From Sulfitobacter noctilucae (GTDB lineage: Bacteria; Pseudomonadota; Alphaproteobacteria; Rhodobacterales; Rhodobacteraceae): a DNA stretch of 64,000 nt. Shown one piece after another: positions 53,922-63,594 of the stretch. Each line of letters opens with the position of its first letter. Position 1 is the stretch's first letter. The position numbers and the translations under genes are program-made. The DNA lies in NCBI RefSeq assembly GCF_000622365.1, contig NZ_JASC01000014.1:124001-188000 (forward strand), written 5' to 3'. Below the pieces are notes generated by a model. The model was given only the letters and a program-made list of their open reading frames with translations, was not told the origin of the DNA and searched no databases.

Positions 53922-55856
53922 ATGAAGTGGACCCTGCGGATTATCGGCCTTTTGGTGCTGATCGTGGTGCTGTTTGGCGTAAGCATCCTGTTTCTGCCCG
54001 CCGACAGGATCGCGAAGATCGGCACGGACCAGTTGAGCAGGATCACCGGACGCAATGTGAGTGTGACTGGCGATGTGTCCATGACCTTCTGGCCGGTTCT
54101 TGGTGTCAGTGCCGCCGGACTTGAAGTGGGCAATGCAGACTGGGCCAAGGACGGTGCGATGCTGAGCGCGGCGCAGGCGACAATCGGGGTCGATGCCATG
54201 TCGCTGCTGCGGGGAGATATTCGCATCACCAATATCGAGGCGACCAGCCCGACGATCCGATTGGAAAGCCGTGCGGATGGCCGGGCCAGTTGGCAATTCA
54301 CCGATGGCGGCGGCACTGCGCAAATCGAGACCGAGACAACAGCCGACACCCCGGCGCGTCAGGTCACGATTGAACGGCTCGTGATCAATGATGCAACCTT
54401 GATCTATGATGCCGAAGGGGGGGATCTGGTCTCTTACAATGGTGTCGATCTTGCGCTGGACTGGCCGGAACCTGCGGGTGCCGCGACGATCAAGGCGGCG
54501 CTGCGCCCCGCAGGTGGACAGATTTCTGTCGATGCGGTGATCGAGCGGTTTGCAGGATTTCTGAACGGTGATGTGCAGCCTGTGGCGCTGGACGCCAGTG
54601 CAGGGGGCGGCAGCCTGGCACTGAAGGGTCGCGCCTCGCTTGAGGGCGCAGTCGCGGGCAGTTTGCGGCTGACGACGCAGGACACGGCGGGCTTCCTTGC
54701 CGCACTTGGTGTGGCGGGCGTCGATTTGCCCGCAAGGCTGGGCCGACAGATTGATCTGCAAACCGATCTGACGCTCACGCCCGACCGCCGCCTTGCCCTG
54801 CGCGATCTCAGTGCTGATCTGGGCGGCAATCGGCTGAGTGGTGCAGCCGACATTGTGCTGAACGGCACGCCGCAGGTGAATGCACAGCTGACCGCCGGGG
54901 CGCTGGATCTGCGCAGTCTGACAGCGGGTAGCGAGGGCGGCTCCAGCACGACCTCAGGGGAAGCGGGTTGGCCCACAGACCGCATCGACGCTTCGGGCCT
55001 TGCCGCGTTTAACGGGGCTGTGTCGCTCAAGGCCGAACGTGTCGATCTGGGCGCGCTCACGCTGGGGGCCACACGGGTGCTCTTGACCAACGACCGGTCA
55101 CGCATGGTGTTCGAGCTGCGCGAGGTACAGGCCTACGGTGGACAGCTTACCGGCGAGTTTGTGATGAACAACCGCAACGGGCTGTCCGTAGGCGGGGCTT
55201 TGCGTGCAGCGGGCGTCCAGATGAACCCACTTTTGACCGATTTGGCAGGAATTGACCGTTTCACCGGAGCAGGCGATGCGGAAGTCTCGTTCCTTGGGTC
55301 TGGTTCAAGCGTCGATGCGATCATGCGTTCGCTGTCGGGCAAAGGCGCGCTGAACATCGGGCGCGGCTCGATTGCGGGGATCGATCTGGATAATCTGCTG
55401 GGCTCGTTTGATGTGGCTGGGGGCACTACGGTTTTTGACGCAATGACCGCCAGCTTTGCGATCGAGAACGGGGTGCTGGTGAATGACAACCTAATGATGT
55501 CACTGACAAACTTCGAGGCCAGTGGGGCCGGGCAAGTGAACCTCGGGGCGCAGACCCTAGATTACACCGTCACCCCGCGCGCATTGCGGGTGAACGATGA
55601 TCGCGGCTTGGCGGTGCCGGTCCGCATTGTCGGGCCTTGGGCCGACCCGAGCATACAGCCCGATCTCAAAGCGGTCATCGATCTCAATTTCAAGGAAGAA
55701 CGGCAAGCCGCGGAAGAACGGGTAAAGCAACAGGTCGAGCAAAAGCTTGAGGAAGAACTGGGCATTGTACGCGAGGACGGCCAATCGGTTGAAGATGCTA
55801 TCAAGGACCGCGTTGAAGACAAGCTGAAAGAAGAGCTGTTCAGGATTTTCGACTAA
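53922..55856 (+). CDS. AsmA family envelope protein
   Basis: A 644-residue protein with an N-terminal transmembrane anchor ([22 protein letters not shown]). The N-terminal AsmA region reads [19 protein letters not shown], and C-terminal AsmA_2 domains contain many beta-strands. A coiled, charged tail ([16 protein letters not shown]) ends it. AsmA-type proteins span the periplasm and are linked to outer-membrane biogenesis and lipid transport. A ribosome site AGAAGGA precedes the ATG; a hairpin follows the stop. Confidence 0.9.
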   Translation: MKWTLRIIGLLVLIVVLFGVSILFLPADRIAKIGTDQLSRITGRNVSVTGDVSMTFWPVLGVSAAGLEVGNADWAKDGAMLSAAQATIGVDAMSLLRGDIRITNIEATSPTIRLESRADGRASWQFTDGGGTAQIETETTADTPARQVTIERLVINDATLIYDAEGGDLVSYNGVDLALDWPEPAGAATIKAALRPAGGQISVDAVIERFAGFLNGDVQPVALDASAGGGSLALKGRASLEGAVAGSLRLTTQDTAGFLAALGVAGVDLPARLGRQIDLQTDLTLTPDRRLALRDLSADLGGNRLSGAADIVLNGTPQVNAQLTAGALDLRSLTAGSEGGSSTTSGEAGWPTDRIDASGLAAFNGAVSLKAERVDLGALTLGATRVLLTNDRSRMVFELREVQAYGGQLTGEFVMNNRNGLSVGGALRAAGVQMNPLLTDLAGIDRFTGAGDAEVSFLGSGSSVDAIMRSLSGKGALNIGRGSIAGIDLDNLLGSFDVAGGTTVFDAMTASFAIENGVLVNDNLMMSLTNFEASGAGQVNLGAQTLDYTVTPRALRVNDDRGLAVPVRIVGPWADPSIQPDLKAVIDLNFKEERQAAEERVKQQVEQKLEEELGIVREDGQSVEDAIKDRVEDKLKEELFRIFD

Positions 55857-55877
55857 ACCGCGTCGAGTAGGCGCGGT
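55857..55877 (+). terminator. Small hairpin after asmA
   Basis: ACCGCG (55857-55862) and CGCGGT (55872-55877) form a 6-bp stem right after the asmA stop. There is no T tract, so it may only stabilise the 3' end. Confidence 0.4.
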
Positions 55878-55980
55878 GCGATTGGTCGCATGACGGCACT
55901 TCACAATATGCAAAACCCGCCTTTCGCCTGAACCCCGGCTGCGTTATGGGATTGGCCAGACCTTTCGCAGGAGACAGCAC

Positions 55981-57213
55981 ATGGCCAACGATCTTTTCAA
56001 CAGCTTTATGACTGGCCCGGACGAGAATGGCCGTTTTGGTGATTTTGGCGGACGTTTCGTGTCCGAAACACTGATGCCGCTGATCCTCGAGCTGGAAGAG
56101 CAATACGAGATTGCCAAGACCGACGAGACCTTCTGGGCAGAGATGCACGACCTGTGGACCCATTATGTGGGACGCCCAAGCCCGCTTTATTTCGCCGAGC
56201 GTCTGACCGACAAGCTTGGTGGGGCCAAAGTCTATATGAAGCGCGATGAGCTGAACCACACCGGCGCGCATAAGATCAACAACGTGTTGGGACAGATTAT
56301 TCTGGCCCGCCGCATGGGCAAGAAGCGCATCATCGCCGAGACCGGTGCGGGCCAGCATGGTGTGGCCACGGCCACCGTCTGCGCCAAATTCGGTTTGAAA
56401 TGCGTGGTCTATATGGGCGCGCATGATGTGGAGCGCCAGGCGCCCAACGTTTTCCGGATGCGACTTTTGGGCGCTGAAATTGTGCCGGTAACCTCTGGTC
56501 GGGGCACGTTGAAGGACGCAATGAACGATGCGTTGCGCGATTGGGTGACCAATGTGCGCGACACGTTCTATTGCATCGGGACCGTGGCGGGGCCGCACCC
56601 CTATCCGGCGATGGTACGCGATTTCCAAAGCATTATCGGCAAGGAAGTGCGCGAGCAGATGACTGCCGCCGAAGGGCGCCTGCCCGATACGCTGATCGCT
56701 GCGATTGGCGGCGGGTCAAACGCCATGGGCCTCTTCTACCCGTTCCTTGATGACAAGGAAGTGGGTATCATTGGCGTTGAAGCGGGCGGTAAGGGTGTGA
56801 ACGACAAGATGGAGCACTGTGCCTCGCTGACCGGTGGACGACCCGGCGTGCTGCATGGCAACCGTACGTATCTGCTGCAGGACGATGACGGGCAGATCCT
56901 GGAAGGGTTTTCCATCTCGGCGGGTCTGGATTATCCCGGAATCGGGCCCGAGCATGCCTGGCTGCACGACATTGGCCGTGCGCAATATGTTTCGATCACG
57001 GACAAAGAAGCGCTTGCAGCGTTTCAGGTGTGTTGCGAGTTGGAAGGGATCATTCCTGCGCTGGAGCCAAGTCACGCGCTGGCGCATGTGATGAAGATCG
57101 CGCCGGAACTGCCAAAGGATCATATCATTTGCATGAACATGTGCGGGCGCGGGGACAAGGACATCTTTACCGTTGCCAAGGCGCTGGGTTTCGAGATGGG
57201 CGAATTTGCCTGA
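55981..57213 (+). CDS. trpB: Tryptophan synthase beta subunit
   Basis: A 410-residue PLP enzyme that joins serine and indole. The PLP lysine is Lys98 in [11 protein letters not shown], with the phosphate-binding [10 protein letters not shown]. Length is normal. A ribosome site (CAGGAGA) precedes the ATG. trpA and trpF are not adjacent here, so the trp genes are split. A terminator follows. Confidence 0.97.
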   Translation: MANDLFNSFMTGPDENGRFGDFGGRFVSETLMPLILELEEQYEIAKTDETFWAEMHDLWTHYVGRPSPLYFAERLTDKLGGAKVYMKRDELNHTGAHKINNVLGQIILARRMGKKRIIAETGAGQHGVATATVCAKFGLKCVVYMGAHDVERQAPNVFRMRLLGAEIVPVTSGRGTLKDAMNDALRDWVTNVRDTFYCIGTVAGPHPYPAMVRDFQSIIGKEVREQMTAAEGRLPDTLIAAIGGGSNAMGLFYPFLDDKEVGIIGVEAGGKGVNDKMEHCASLTGGRPGVLHGNRTYLLQDDDGQILEGFSISAGLDYPGIGPEHAWLHDIGRAQYVSITDKEALAAFQVCCELEGIIPALEPSHALAHVMKIAPELPKDHIICMNMCGRGDKDIFTVAKALGFEMGEFA

Positions 57214-57290
57214 AGCATCTACAGCGCCTGATTTCGCCTGTGGTGCGCGAGGCAGATGATCCGCTACGGTATATAGGGCCAAAAAGAGAA

Positions 57291-57318
57291 AGGGGTGTCG
57301 GGTGCGGCACCCTTTTTG
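57291..57318 (+). terminator. Terminator after trpB
   Basis: AGGGGTG..CACCCTTTTT forms a stem followed by a T-run, about 80 bp after the trpB stop and 20 bp before the DUF2237 gene end on the other strand. Confidence 0.75.
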
Positions 57319-57335
57319 CTGTGGGGAGTGCCGGT

Positions 57336-57704
57336 CTAGAGCGCGTGTTCTTTCAAGATGTCCAGCGGCACGATGTCGAGCGCACGTTTGTGTGTGGCTG
57401 CGAGGTTGACCTTGGGGCCGCAGCCTTCGTCGGCGGCTTGCAAGAAGCGACCTGCGCACAAACACCACGGGTCGCCGGGGGTGAGGCCGACAAAGCCGAA
57501 CTCTGGGCGGGGAGTGCTGAGATCATTGCCGACGTATTTTGAATAAGCCAGAAACTCTTTGGTCATGATGGCGCAGACGGTGTGGCTCCCCTGATCGGCA
57601 GCACAGGTGTTGCAGTGACCATCGCGGAAAAAGCCGGTGACGGGATCTGTGCCGCAGACCGCAAGCGTTTCGCCAAGTACGTTTATGCTGTCTTCGGGGT
57701 CCAT
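57336..57704 (-). CDS. DUF2237 family protein
   Basis: A 122-residue protein with the DUF2237 pattern: NVLGETLAVCGTDPVTGFFR, HTVCAIMTKEFLAYSKYVGN and DPWCLCAGRFLQAADEGCGP. It has several conserved cysteines that could bind metal. The ATG at 57704 is preferred over 57908, since the extra N-terminus overlaps the next gene antisense and lacks family resemblance. Function unknown. Confidence 0.88.
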   Translation of the reverse strand: MDPEDSINVLGETLAVCGTDPVTGFFRDGHCNTCAADQGSHTVCAIMTKEFLAYSKYVGNDLSTPRPEFGFVGLTPGDPWCLCAGRFLQAADEGCGPKVNLAATHKRALDIVPLDILKEHAL

Positions 57705-57711
57705 ATCTCTC

Positions 57712-58875
57712 TCACAAGGATTGTGCGATTGCGCGGAAAATCTCGATGTTCTGTTCGGCAACGCCGGGGTCACGGAACCGGCGGTCGGCAGCGTTGCTGG
57801 CAATGACCACGCCGCGGCTTGTATCAACATAGACGTACTGGCCATAGATGCCACGGCCCATGTATTCGCCGGGGGCAGACCCCACGGGGATCCACCATTG
57901 ATAGCCATAGCCTATGGCACCCGGATCGGTGGGCGCGCTGGCTTGCGTAGAGGCGGCGACCCAGTCACGAGGAACGACTTGCTGCCCTTGCCATGCGCCG
58001 CCCTGGGCGAACATCTGACCAAATCGCGCATAATCGCGTGTTGTCATATTCAGCCCGCCCAGCACGAAAGCGGTGCCAACCCCGTCGGTCAGGTAGTAGG
58101 GGGCATACTCCAACCCCAGCGGTTGGATCACCTTTTCGCTGAGCAAGTCAGCGACGGACCGTCCGGTGGCACCGCGCACCACCATGCCGACCACATGGGT
58201 GTCGATGGAGACGTATTTCCAGGTTTCGCCCGGTGCGGCGAAGGTCTCGGTCAGGGCGGTGGTGAAATCATCCATCTTGCCGCCCAACGCCAGAACCCGG
58301 CCCATTTTGTTGATGTCAGAGCTTTGGTCGAGGTAATCCTCGTCGAACGTGACGCCGCTGGACATTTGCAACACATTGCGCAGCGTCGCCCCGTCATAGG
58401 CGGTGCCGCGCAGGCCGGGTACATATTTGATCACCGGATCATCGATCGAGGCAATGGCCCCTTCGTCGATCAGAATGCCGACAAGCGCCGAGAGATAGCT
58501 TTTGGCGACAGACCAGCTGATCCGGCGGTCCGAGGCTGTGGTGCCTTGGAAATAGTCCTCATAGACGATGGCACCCTCCTTGAGGACGACCAAAGCCGTG
58601 ACAGTTCTGTCGGTGATCCAATCGGCGACTTGTGGTGGCAATTCGGTTTCCGGACCGTAGGGGAGTTCGGACGTGGGGCCGGTGCCGCGATCAATGGAGG
58701 TATGGAGGAATGCGGCGTCCATATTGCTGAAATTACTGACGATCTCTTCTTCGGAGAAGAGCGACAGAACCGCCATAAGGCGTGTGATCTCGTCCCGCTT
58801 CCACAGGCCGATGGCGAGTGCTGCGACGGCAAGCACCAAAAGGATGCGCCCCAGCCATTTTCCGAATGTTCGCAT
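57712..58875 (-). CDS. Serine hydrolase (class C beta-lactamase/esterase family), membrane-anchored
   Basis: A 387-residue enzyme with an N-terminal anchor (WLGRILLVLAVAALAIGLW). The catalytic SxxK is SVAKSYLS near 123. The region YGYQWWIP and the last conserved G-x-x-G (GRGIYGQYVYVD) resemble the KTG-like box of this family. It probably acts on esters, peptides or beta-lactams; substrate unknown. The ATG at 58875 has an AAAGGGGC ribosome site. It ends 8 bp before the DUF2237 ATG. Confidence 0.86.
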   Translation of the reverse strand: MRTFGKWLGRILLVLAVAALAIGLWKRDEITRLMAVLSLFSEEEIVSNFSNMDAAFLHTSIDRGTGPTSELPYGPETELPPQVADWITDRTVTALVVLKEGAIVYEDYFQGTTASDRRISWSVAKSYLSALVGILIDEGAIASIDDPVIKYVPGLRGTAYDGATLRNVLQMSSGVTFDEDYLDQSSDINKMGRVLALGGKMDDFTTALTETFAAPGETWKYVSIDTHVVGMVVRGATGRSVADLLSEKVIQPLGLEYAPYYLTDGVGTAFVLGGLNMTTRDYARFGQMFAQGGAWQGQQVVPRDWVAASTQASAPTDPGAIGYGYQWWIPVGSAPGEYMGRGIYGQYVYVDTSRGVVIASNAADRRFRDPGVAEQNIEIFRAIAQSL

Positions 58876-58936
58876 GATCTGTGCCCCTTTGTGGTTGCTC
58901 TTCATTGAACCACAGCAGACCTGCGCGGACCAGCGT

Positions 58937-59986
58937 TCATCGGGAACAGGGCTGATAGGTCCAGTTGATCCAGCGTCCGTGAAAATCGACCCGCCCGAGA
59001 TTTAGGGTGACGTCACCGGGCCAGAGGCGCAGCGTGAGGGCGGCGCCATGCTTACCGGTCGTGTCGCCGTCGGTTTCCATGTACAGCCACGCCAACGGGC
59101 GGTTGCGGGTCGCGCGCGCGCCAGCCGCTTCGATCAAGGCGCGACCATGGGCCTGTACCTTGGCAGGAAAATACTGCCATGCGACGGTGTGCTGGATCAG
59201 ATGCAAGCGGCCTTGAGGCGCACCTGCCAGACGTGGCCCAAGCCAGTCGATGGCATCGCCCATGGCAGGCACCACGTTCGAGACCGAAGCGGCGGCGCGT
59301 GTCATCGTCAGTCTGTGCGGCTGATCCGGCCAGAGATACGCGGTGAGGCGCAACAGGTGATCGCCACGCGAAGGGTCAAGCGGGTTAAGATCAACGCCAG
59401 CGCGGCCCGCGATGGTGGGTCGCGCGTTGGGGGGCAGGGGGCCTTTCCATTCAGGTGTCAGCAAAACCGCCGGCATGTTCTGGCCAAAGCGTTCGCCGTG
59501 AATTTCCAGCGCATATTGATCCCACATCAGGTTCAGACCCCCGCTGGCCCCCAGTTCTGACAGATGGATCGGCAGATCGAAATGCTGCAAGGCCACATGC
59601 GCCCCGGCTATGAGCGCAGCAGAGCGGCGCACCTCGTTGGTTTGCGGCGCATGAGAGGTCCACTCCAGCAGGAAAGCCTCATGCTTGGTCAGGGCTGCAA
59701 TCACGCCAGCGCGCAGCGCGTCATCGCTGACGGTTTTAGGAGGATATAGCGCCACCAGTTCCGGTGCGGTGCGGGTCAGGACCAGCGCATGCAAGCCGCC
59801 GGCAATGCGCAGGGGCAGGGAATGACCTGCCGGGCCAATGTCCCCTTCGTATTGGGCGAACTTGCGACCCAGAGCACTGTCATGCGGCCAGTCCTCGGCC
59901 AGAATCCCAAGCAGCTGACCCATGAAAGGAGAGCCCATCGCAGTGCAGCTGGCTGCCTGAGCGCGAAACGCATCGTTGATGTTCAT
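58937..59986 (-). CDS. DUF2332 family protein
   Basis: A 349-residue protein of the DUF2332 family (FRAQAASCTAMGSPFMGQLL at the start; LHLIQHTVAWQYFPA later). Function is unknown; some family members contain methyltransferase-like folds. The ATG overlaps the pth stop by 4 nt, so it is coupled to pth. Confidence 0.85.
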   Translation of the reverse strand: MNINDAFRAQAASCTAMGSPFMGQLLGILAEDWPHDSALGRKFAQYEGDIGPAGHSLPLRIAGGLHALVLTRTAPELVALYPPKTVSDDALRAGVIAALTKHEAFLLEWTSHAPQTNEVRRSAALIAGAHVALQHFDLPIHLSELGASGGLNLMWDQYALEIHGERFGQNMPAVLLTPEWKGPLPPNARPTIAGRAGVDLNPLDPSRGDHLLRLTAYLWPDQPHRLTMTRAAASVSNVVPAMGDAIDWLGPRLAGAPQGRLHLIQHTVAWQYFPAKVQAHGRALIEAAGARATRNRPLAWLYMETDGDTTGKHGAALTLRLWPGDVTLNLGRVDFHGRWINWTYQPCSR

Positions 59987-60702
59987 TTGAAACGGTCCAT
60001 CAATTTTTGAAGCGAGGACTTTTGGGTATTGTCCTGAGCTTGTTCCGGGGGTGTCGGTGCCGAGGTGGTGTCTTTCGGTGCTACGTCTTTGGGTGCGGCC
60101 TTTTGCGGACCCTTGGTCCCTGTACCTGACCGTGGCGGGTTCACGCGCATAGCCACGGCATTCAGAAACTTGGCCGTATCGCCACTTGCCAGTGCTCCCG
60201 CCCCGTCACTGATACCGCGCAGCACATCATCCAGCCAGTTTTCGTCTACCTTCGGAAAGTCGCGCAGCACGTAACCGGGTACCGCGTCCTTGTGACCTGG
60301 ATGGCCAACGCCCAGCCGCACGCGGTCATAGTCGGCACCGATATGGGCATGGATTGAGCGCAGCCCGTTGTGGCCCGCATGGCCGCCACCGGATTTGCAT
60401 TTCACTTTTCCGGGGGCCAGATCAATTTCGTCATGCAGCACCACAACATCTGCCGGATCCAGCTTGTAAAAGCGCATTGCGGCCTGCACCGACTGGCCGG
60501 AGTTGTTCATGAAGGTCTCGGGCTTGAGCAATATCGCGCGTTCCGAACCGAACCGGCCCTCGCTGATCGCGCCCTGATGTTTGCCTTTCCACGGACCAAA
60601 CCCATGATCAGACGCCATACGGTCTAGTGCCATAAAGCCGATGTTGTGTCGATTGCGGGCATATTTAGCGCCCGGATTGCCAAGGCCGACGATCAATTTC
60701 AT
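59983..60702 (-). CDS. pth: Peptidyl-tRNA hydrolase
   Basis: A 239-residue hydrolase releasing peptides from tRNA. Family marks are MKLIVGLGNPGAKYARNRHNIGF (with the catalytic His) and FMNNSGQSV, plus DEIDLAPGKVKCKSGGGHAGHNGLRS. The C-terminal about 45 residues are Pro/Lys-rich and extend beyond the core. The ATG at 60702 (MKLIVG) is chosen over one 24 bp upstream. It lies in the rplY-pth-DUF2332 operon, as is common. Confidence 0.95.
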   Translation of the reverse strand: MKLIVGLGNPGAKYARNRHNIGFMALDRMASDHGFGPWKGKHQGAISEGRFGSERAILLKPETFMNNSGQSVQAAMRFYKLDPADVVVLHDEIDLAPGKVKCKSGGGHAGHNGLRSIHAHIGADYDRVRLGVGHPGHKDAVPGYVLRDFPKVDENWLDDVLRGISDGAGALASGDTAKFLNAVAMRVNPPRSGTGTKGPQKAAPKDVAPKDTTSAPTPPEQAQDNTQKSSLQKLMDRFK

Positions 60703-60803
60703 GGATGGCTCCTGTCGTTTTGCCACAGTCTATCAGTCTTGTGAATTGAGCTAAATCCCTGACGTCCGCGGGACATTCTTCTGCCTGTTTGACAGGCTGA
60801 AAC

Positions 60804-60836
60804 AAAAAACGGGGCCGTATGACACGACCCCGTTTC
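60804..60836 (-). terminator. Terminator after rplY
   Basis: On the minus strand, AAACGGGGTCG..CGGCCCCGTTTTTTG forms a strong stem with a T-run, 24 bp after the rplY stop. Read-through to pth may still occur. Confidence 0.8.
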
Positions 60837-60859
60837 CGGCTTGCTCCGAAAGGAGTGGT

Positions 60860-61519
60860 TTAGCTCTGCTCACCATCCGGTGGACCCATCTCGCTTGTGG
60901 GCACTTCGTCAGCGGCTGTATCGTCGTCGTCATCATCCTGGCTGGCAAGACCCGACGGCGCAGAGACCTGAGCGATCACGAAATCACGGTCGATGACTGG
61001 CTTGGCGCCTTCCGGCAGCGTCACGTCGGAAATTGTGAGGCTGTCGCCAATCTCAAGACCGGATACGTCGATCACGATGCTGTCAGGAATATCCGCAGCC
61101 GTCACAACGAGTTCAACCTCGGGGCGTACCAGTGTCAGAACGCCACCCTTCTTGATGCCGGGTGCTGTGTCTTCGCCTGTAACTTCGACGTTGATGAACA
61201 GGTTGATCTTGGTTGTGCGCTTAAGGCGCATGAAATCAACATGCGTCGGCAAGTCTTTGACCACGTGACGCTGGACATCGCGGCAGATGACACGGACGTC
61301 ATCGTGGCCTTCGACCTTCATGTTGAACAATGTCGCTTTGAAGCGGCCCTTGCGCAGCATGGTCAGCAGTTTGTTGAACGGGATGTTGATCGGCAGCGGG
61401 TCTACGTCGCCACCAAAAACAATCCCTGGTACCATGCCATCACGGCGTGCCTGACGAGCGGCGCCCTTGCCTGTCCCCGTCCGTACCTGGGCTTCAAGAT
61501 CTGGAATCTCTCCGGCCAT
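60860..61519 (-). CDS. rplY: 50S ribosomal protein bL25 (CTC form)
   Basis: A 219-residue long-form bL25 that binds 5S rRNA. The N-terminal domain begins [22 protein letters not shown], and a C-terminal beta domain follows ([20 protein letters not shown]). The acidic tail ([13 protein letters not shown]) is typical of alphaproteobacterial CTC proteins. The ATG at 61519 is preferred over the longer in-frame ATG at 61624. Confidence 0.95.
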   Translation of the reverse strand: MAGEIPDLEAQVRTGTGKGAARQARRDGMVPGIVFGGDVDPLPINIPFNKLLTMLRKGRFKATLFNMKVEGHDDVRVICRDVQRHVVKDLPTHVDFMRLKRTTKINLFINVEVTGEDTAPGIKKGGVLTLVRPEVELVVTAADIPDSIVIDVSGLEIGDSLTISDVTLPEGAKPVIDRDFVIAQVSAPSGLASQDDDDDDTAADEVPTSEMGPPDGEQS

Positions 61520-61659
61520 TTTGTAATCTCCAATATATAAGGGCGGGAATCCTCCAAGGCTGTATCCCCGCGTGAAGCCGTGCCTATAGAACGGTTTGAG
61601 CGATGTGAAAAGACCTAAACGCACCGCAGTCTATGGCGGAGGGGTCGCGCAGCCTGATC

Positions 61660-62274
61660 CTAGGTCGCCTGCAGGTGGCCACCCATCGACATCACTGTCT
61701 CATAAAGCATGAAATCCTCGGCGCGCACTTCGCGAAGCAGTGCCAGTGTCGCGGGGTCCAACGGCGCGTCAACTTTGGGAGATACATTTTTGGGTGCAAT
61801 CTCCACCGGATGCTGCAAATGCTCTGACAAAAACATCAAGAATGCTTCTTGCGCCTCGTAAGCGAAAATATGGTCGGCCATCACCCTGGTTTTTCCGTCG
61901 GTGAGGAAGTTGAACTGGCGCCCGATCTGTGCCCGTTCCGGCGGATCGTCAGACACGACCTCACGCACGAATTGGTCAAAACTGATACCCTTGGTACTCA
62001 GCTTGGTGCCATCAAGCCTCTGTTGGCTGCGGTATTTGTACCAGCTTCGGATCTGGTCCACCGGCTCTCGCATCACGGCGACAGAAGCTGGACGCACTCC
62101 AAAAGTATCCTCCAGAAAAGGCGCGATCTTGTTGGCATAGCGTAGGGCAGTGATGTGTTTGCGGTTTTTCGAAAACACGATCTCTGCCCGCGACTTCAAC
62201 GCCATTTCCACGGCAGTTGTCCCCGTTTTGGGAGTCGCGAGAAAAGCGATCTTGTGGCGGAGGAAAACGAGCAT
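61660..62274 (-). CDS. Sulfotransferase-like protein
   Basis: A 204-residue protein with the PAPS-binding-like loop AFLATPKTGTTAVEMAL (KTGTT, the 5'-phosphosulfate loop) and the downstream VMREPVDQIRSWYKYRSQQ, which corresponds to the 3'-phosphate region. It is shorter than many sulfotransferases but contains both loops. The acceptor substrate is unknown. It lies 140 bp upstream of rplY on the same strand. Confidence 0.82.
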   Translation of the reverse strand: MLVFLRHKIAFLATPKTGTTAVEMALKSRAEIVFSKNRKHITALRYANKIAPFLEDTFGVRPASVAVMREPVDQIRSWYKYRSQQRLDGTKLSTKGISFDQFVREVVSDDPPERAQIGRQFNFLTDGKTRVMADHIFAYEAQEAFLMFLSEHLQHPVEIAPKNVSPKVDAPLDPATLALLREVRAEDFMLYETVMSMGGHLQAT

Positions 62275-62294
62275 AACCCAGCCCTATCTCAGTC

Positions 62295-63464
62295 TTAGCC
62301 CGCCTGCCAGCGTCCGCCAAAGTCTTCAGGGATCAGAAGGTTGTGCTTGCCCAAATTGCCGACATTGGTTTCGCCGCACAGAGCCATGGTTGTGTCCAGC
62401 TCTTTGTGGATCACCTCGAGCGCTGTCTGCACGCCTTTTTGCCCCATCGCCCCCAACCCATAGATGAAAGCGCGCCCGATGTAGGTGCCCTTGGCCCCCA
62501 TCGCCAGTGCCTTGAGCACGTCCTGACCCGAGCGGATGCCGCTGTCCAGATGCACTTCGACCTGATCACCCACGGCGTCCAGAATGGAGGGCAGGGCGCT
62601 GATGGAACTGACCGCACCATCAAGCTGTCGCCCGCCATGGTTGGACACGACAATGGCGTCCGCACCGACCTTCAGCGCCATCTTGGCGTCTTCCGCGTCC
62701 AGTATGCCCTTGAGGATGACTTTGCCGCCCCATTGCTCCTTGAGCTTGGCAATCTTGGCCCAATCCAGTGTCAGATCGAATTGTTCTGCAGTCCATGCGC
62801 CAAGGCTGGATGCATCCGAAATGCCATCGACATGGCCAACAATGTTGCCAAACTCGCGCCGTTTGGCGCGCAGCATCTCGATGCCCCAAGTCCATTTGGT
62901 CGCCAGATTGGCGATGGTCTTGGGCGTCAGCTTGGGCGGGGCGGAGAGACCGTTTTTCAGGTCTTTGTGCCGTTGGCCGAGAATTTGCAGGTCCAGCGTT
63001 ATGACAAGGGCAGAGCAGTTGGCGTCTTTGGCTCGCTGGATCAGACGGCTGACATAATCCGCATCGCGCATGGTATAAAGCTGGAACCAGAAGGGCGCGT
63101 TGGTTGCTTCTGCCACATCCTCGATCGAATTGATCGACATGGTGGAAAGCGTAAAGGGCACGCCAAAATCACGCGCGGCTTTCGCGGCTTTAATCTCGCC
63201 ATCGGCGTGTTGCATCCCCGTCAGTCCCACAGGTGCCAGGGCGACGGGCATCGCCACATCCTCTCCGATCATCTGCCCTTTGGTGCTACGGCCCGACATA
63301 TCGACCGCGACACGCTGGCGCAGGCGCAGCTTGTCAAAGTCCGAGGTGTTCTCGCGGAATGTCAGCTCCGTCCAACTGCCGGATTCGCAATAATCAAAGA
63401 ACATGCGCGGCACGCGCCGTTCATAGATGCGCTTGAGATCGCCGATGTTGGTGATGACGGGCAT
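62295..63464 (-). CDS. lldD: FMN-dependent alpha-hydroxy-acid dehydrogenase (L-lactate dehydrogenase-like)
   Basis: A 389-residue flavoenzyme of the glycolate oxidase/L-lactate dehydrogenase family. The N-terminal block RRVPRMFFDYCESGSWTELT, MQHADGEIKAAKAARDFGVP, and the catalytic SNHGGRQLDG with its downstream arginine region GIRSGQDVLKAL are present. It likely oxidises L-lactate to pyruvate at the membrane; other 2-hydroxy acids are possible. It is divergent from the nitroreductase gene across an operator-like palindrome pair. Confidence 0.9.
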   Translation of the reverse strand: MPVITNIGDLKRIYERRVPRMFFDYCESGSWTELTFRENTSDFDKLRLRQRVAVDMSGRSTKGQMIGEDVAMPVALAPVGLTGMQHADGEIKAAKAARDFGVPFTLSTMSINSIEDVAEATNAPFWFQLYTMRDADYVSRLIQRAKDANCSALVITLDLQILGQRHKDLKNGLSAPPKLTPKTIANLATKWTWGIEMLRAKRREFGNIVGHVDGISDASSLGAWTAEQFDLTLDWAKIAKLKEQWGGKVILKGILDAEDAKMALKVGADAIVVSNHGGRQLDGAVSSISALPSILDAVGDQVEVHLDSGIRSGQDVLKALAMGAKGTYIGRAFIYGLGAMGQKGVQTALEVIHKELDTTMALCGETNVGNLGKHNLLIPEDFGGRWQAG

Positions 63465-63538
63465 GGGACGCCTCCATATTGGTCATCTTTGCTTACCAAT
63501 TTCCCAGAATACGGTCAATTCAAAGAATCTCTTGAGTG

Positions 63539-63577
63539 GTACGATATCGTACTATGAATACTGGTGCGATATTGTAC
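63539..63577. promoter_or_regulatory. Pair of GTACGATATCGTAC-like palindromes
   Basis: A perfect 14-bp palindrome GTACGATATCGTAC (63539-63552) and an imperfect copy GTGCGATATTGTAC (63564-63577), with starts 25 bp apart, lie between lldD and the nitroreductase gene. Both are preceded by TG and followed by TA, so the repeat unit is slightly longer. They are typical of a repressor operator; the regulator is unknown. Confidence 0.65.
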
Positions 63578-63594
63578 TACAATGGAAAAATGAG

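Noticed and set aside
57637..58908. 423-codon open frame antisense to the serine hydrolase
   Set aside because: Opposite a gene with SxxK and family motifs; no recognisable domain in the antisense frame.
62343..63557. 404-codon open frame antisense to lldD
   Set aside because: Opposite a strong flavoenzyme gene; composition is His/Arg/Gly-rich as usual for shadow frames.
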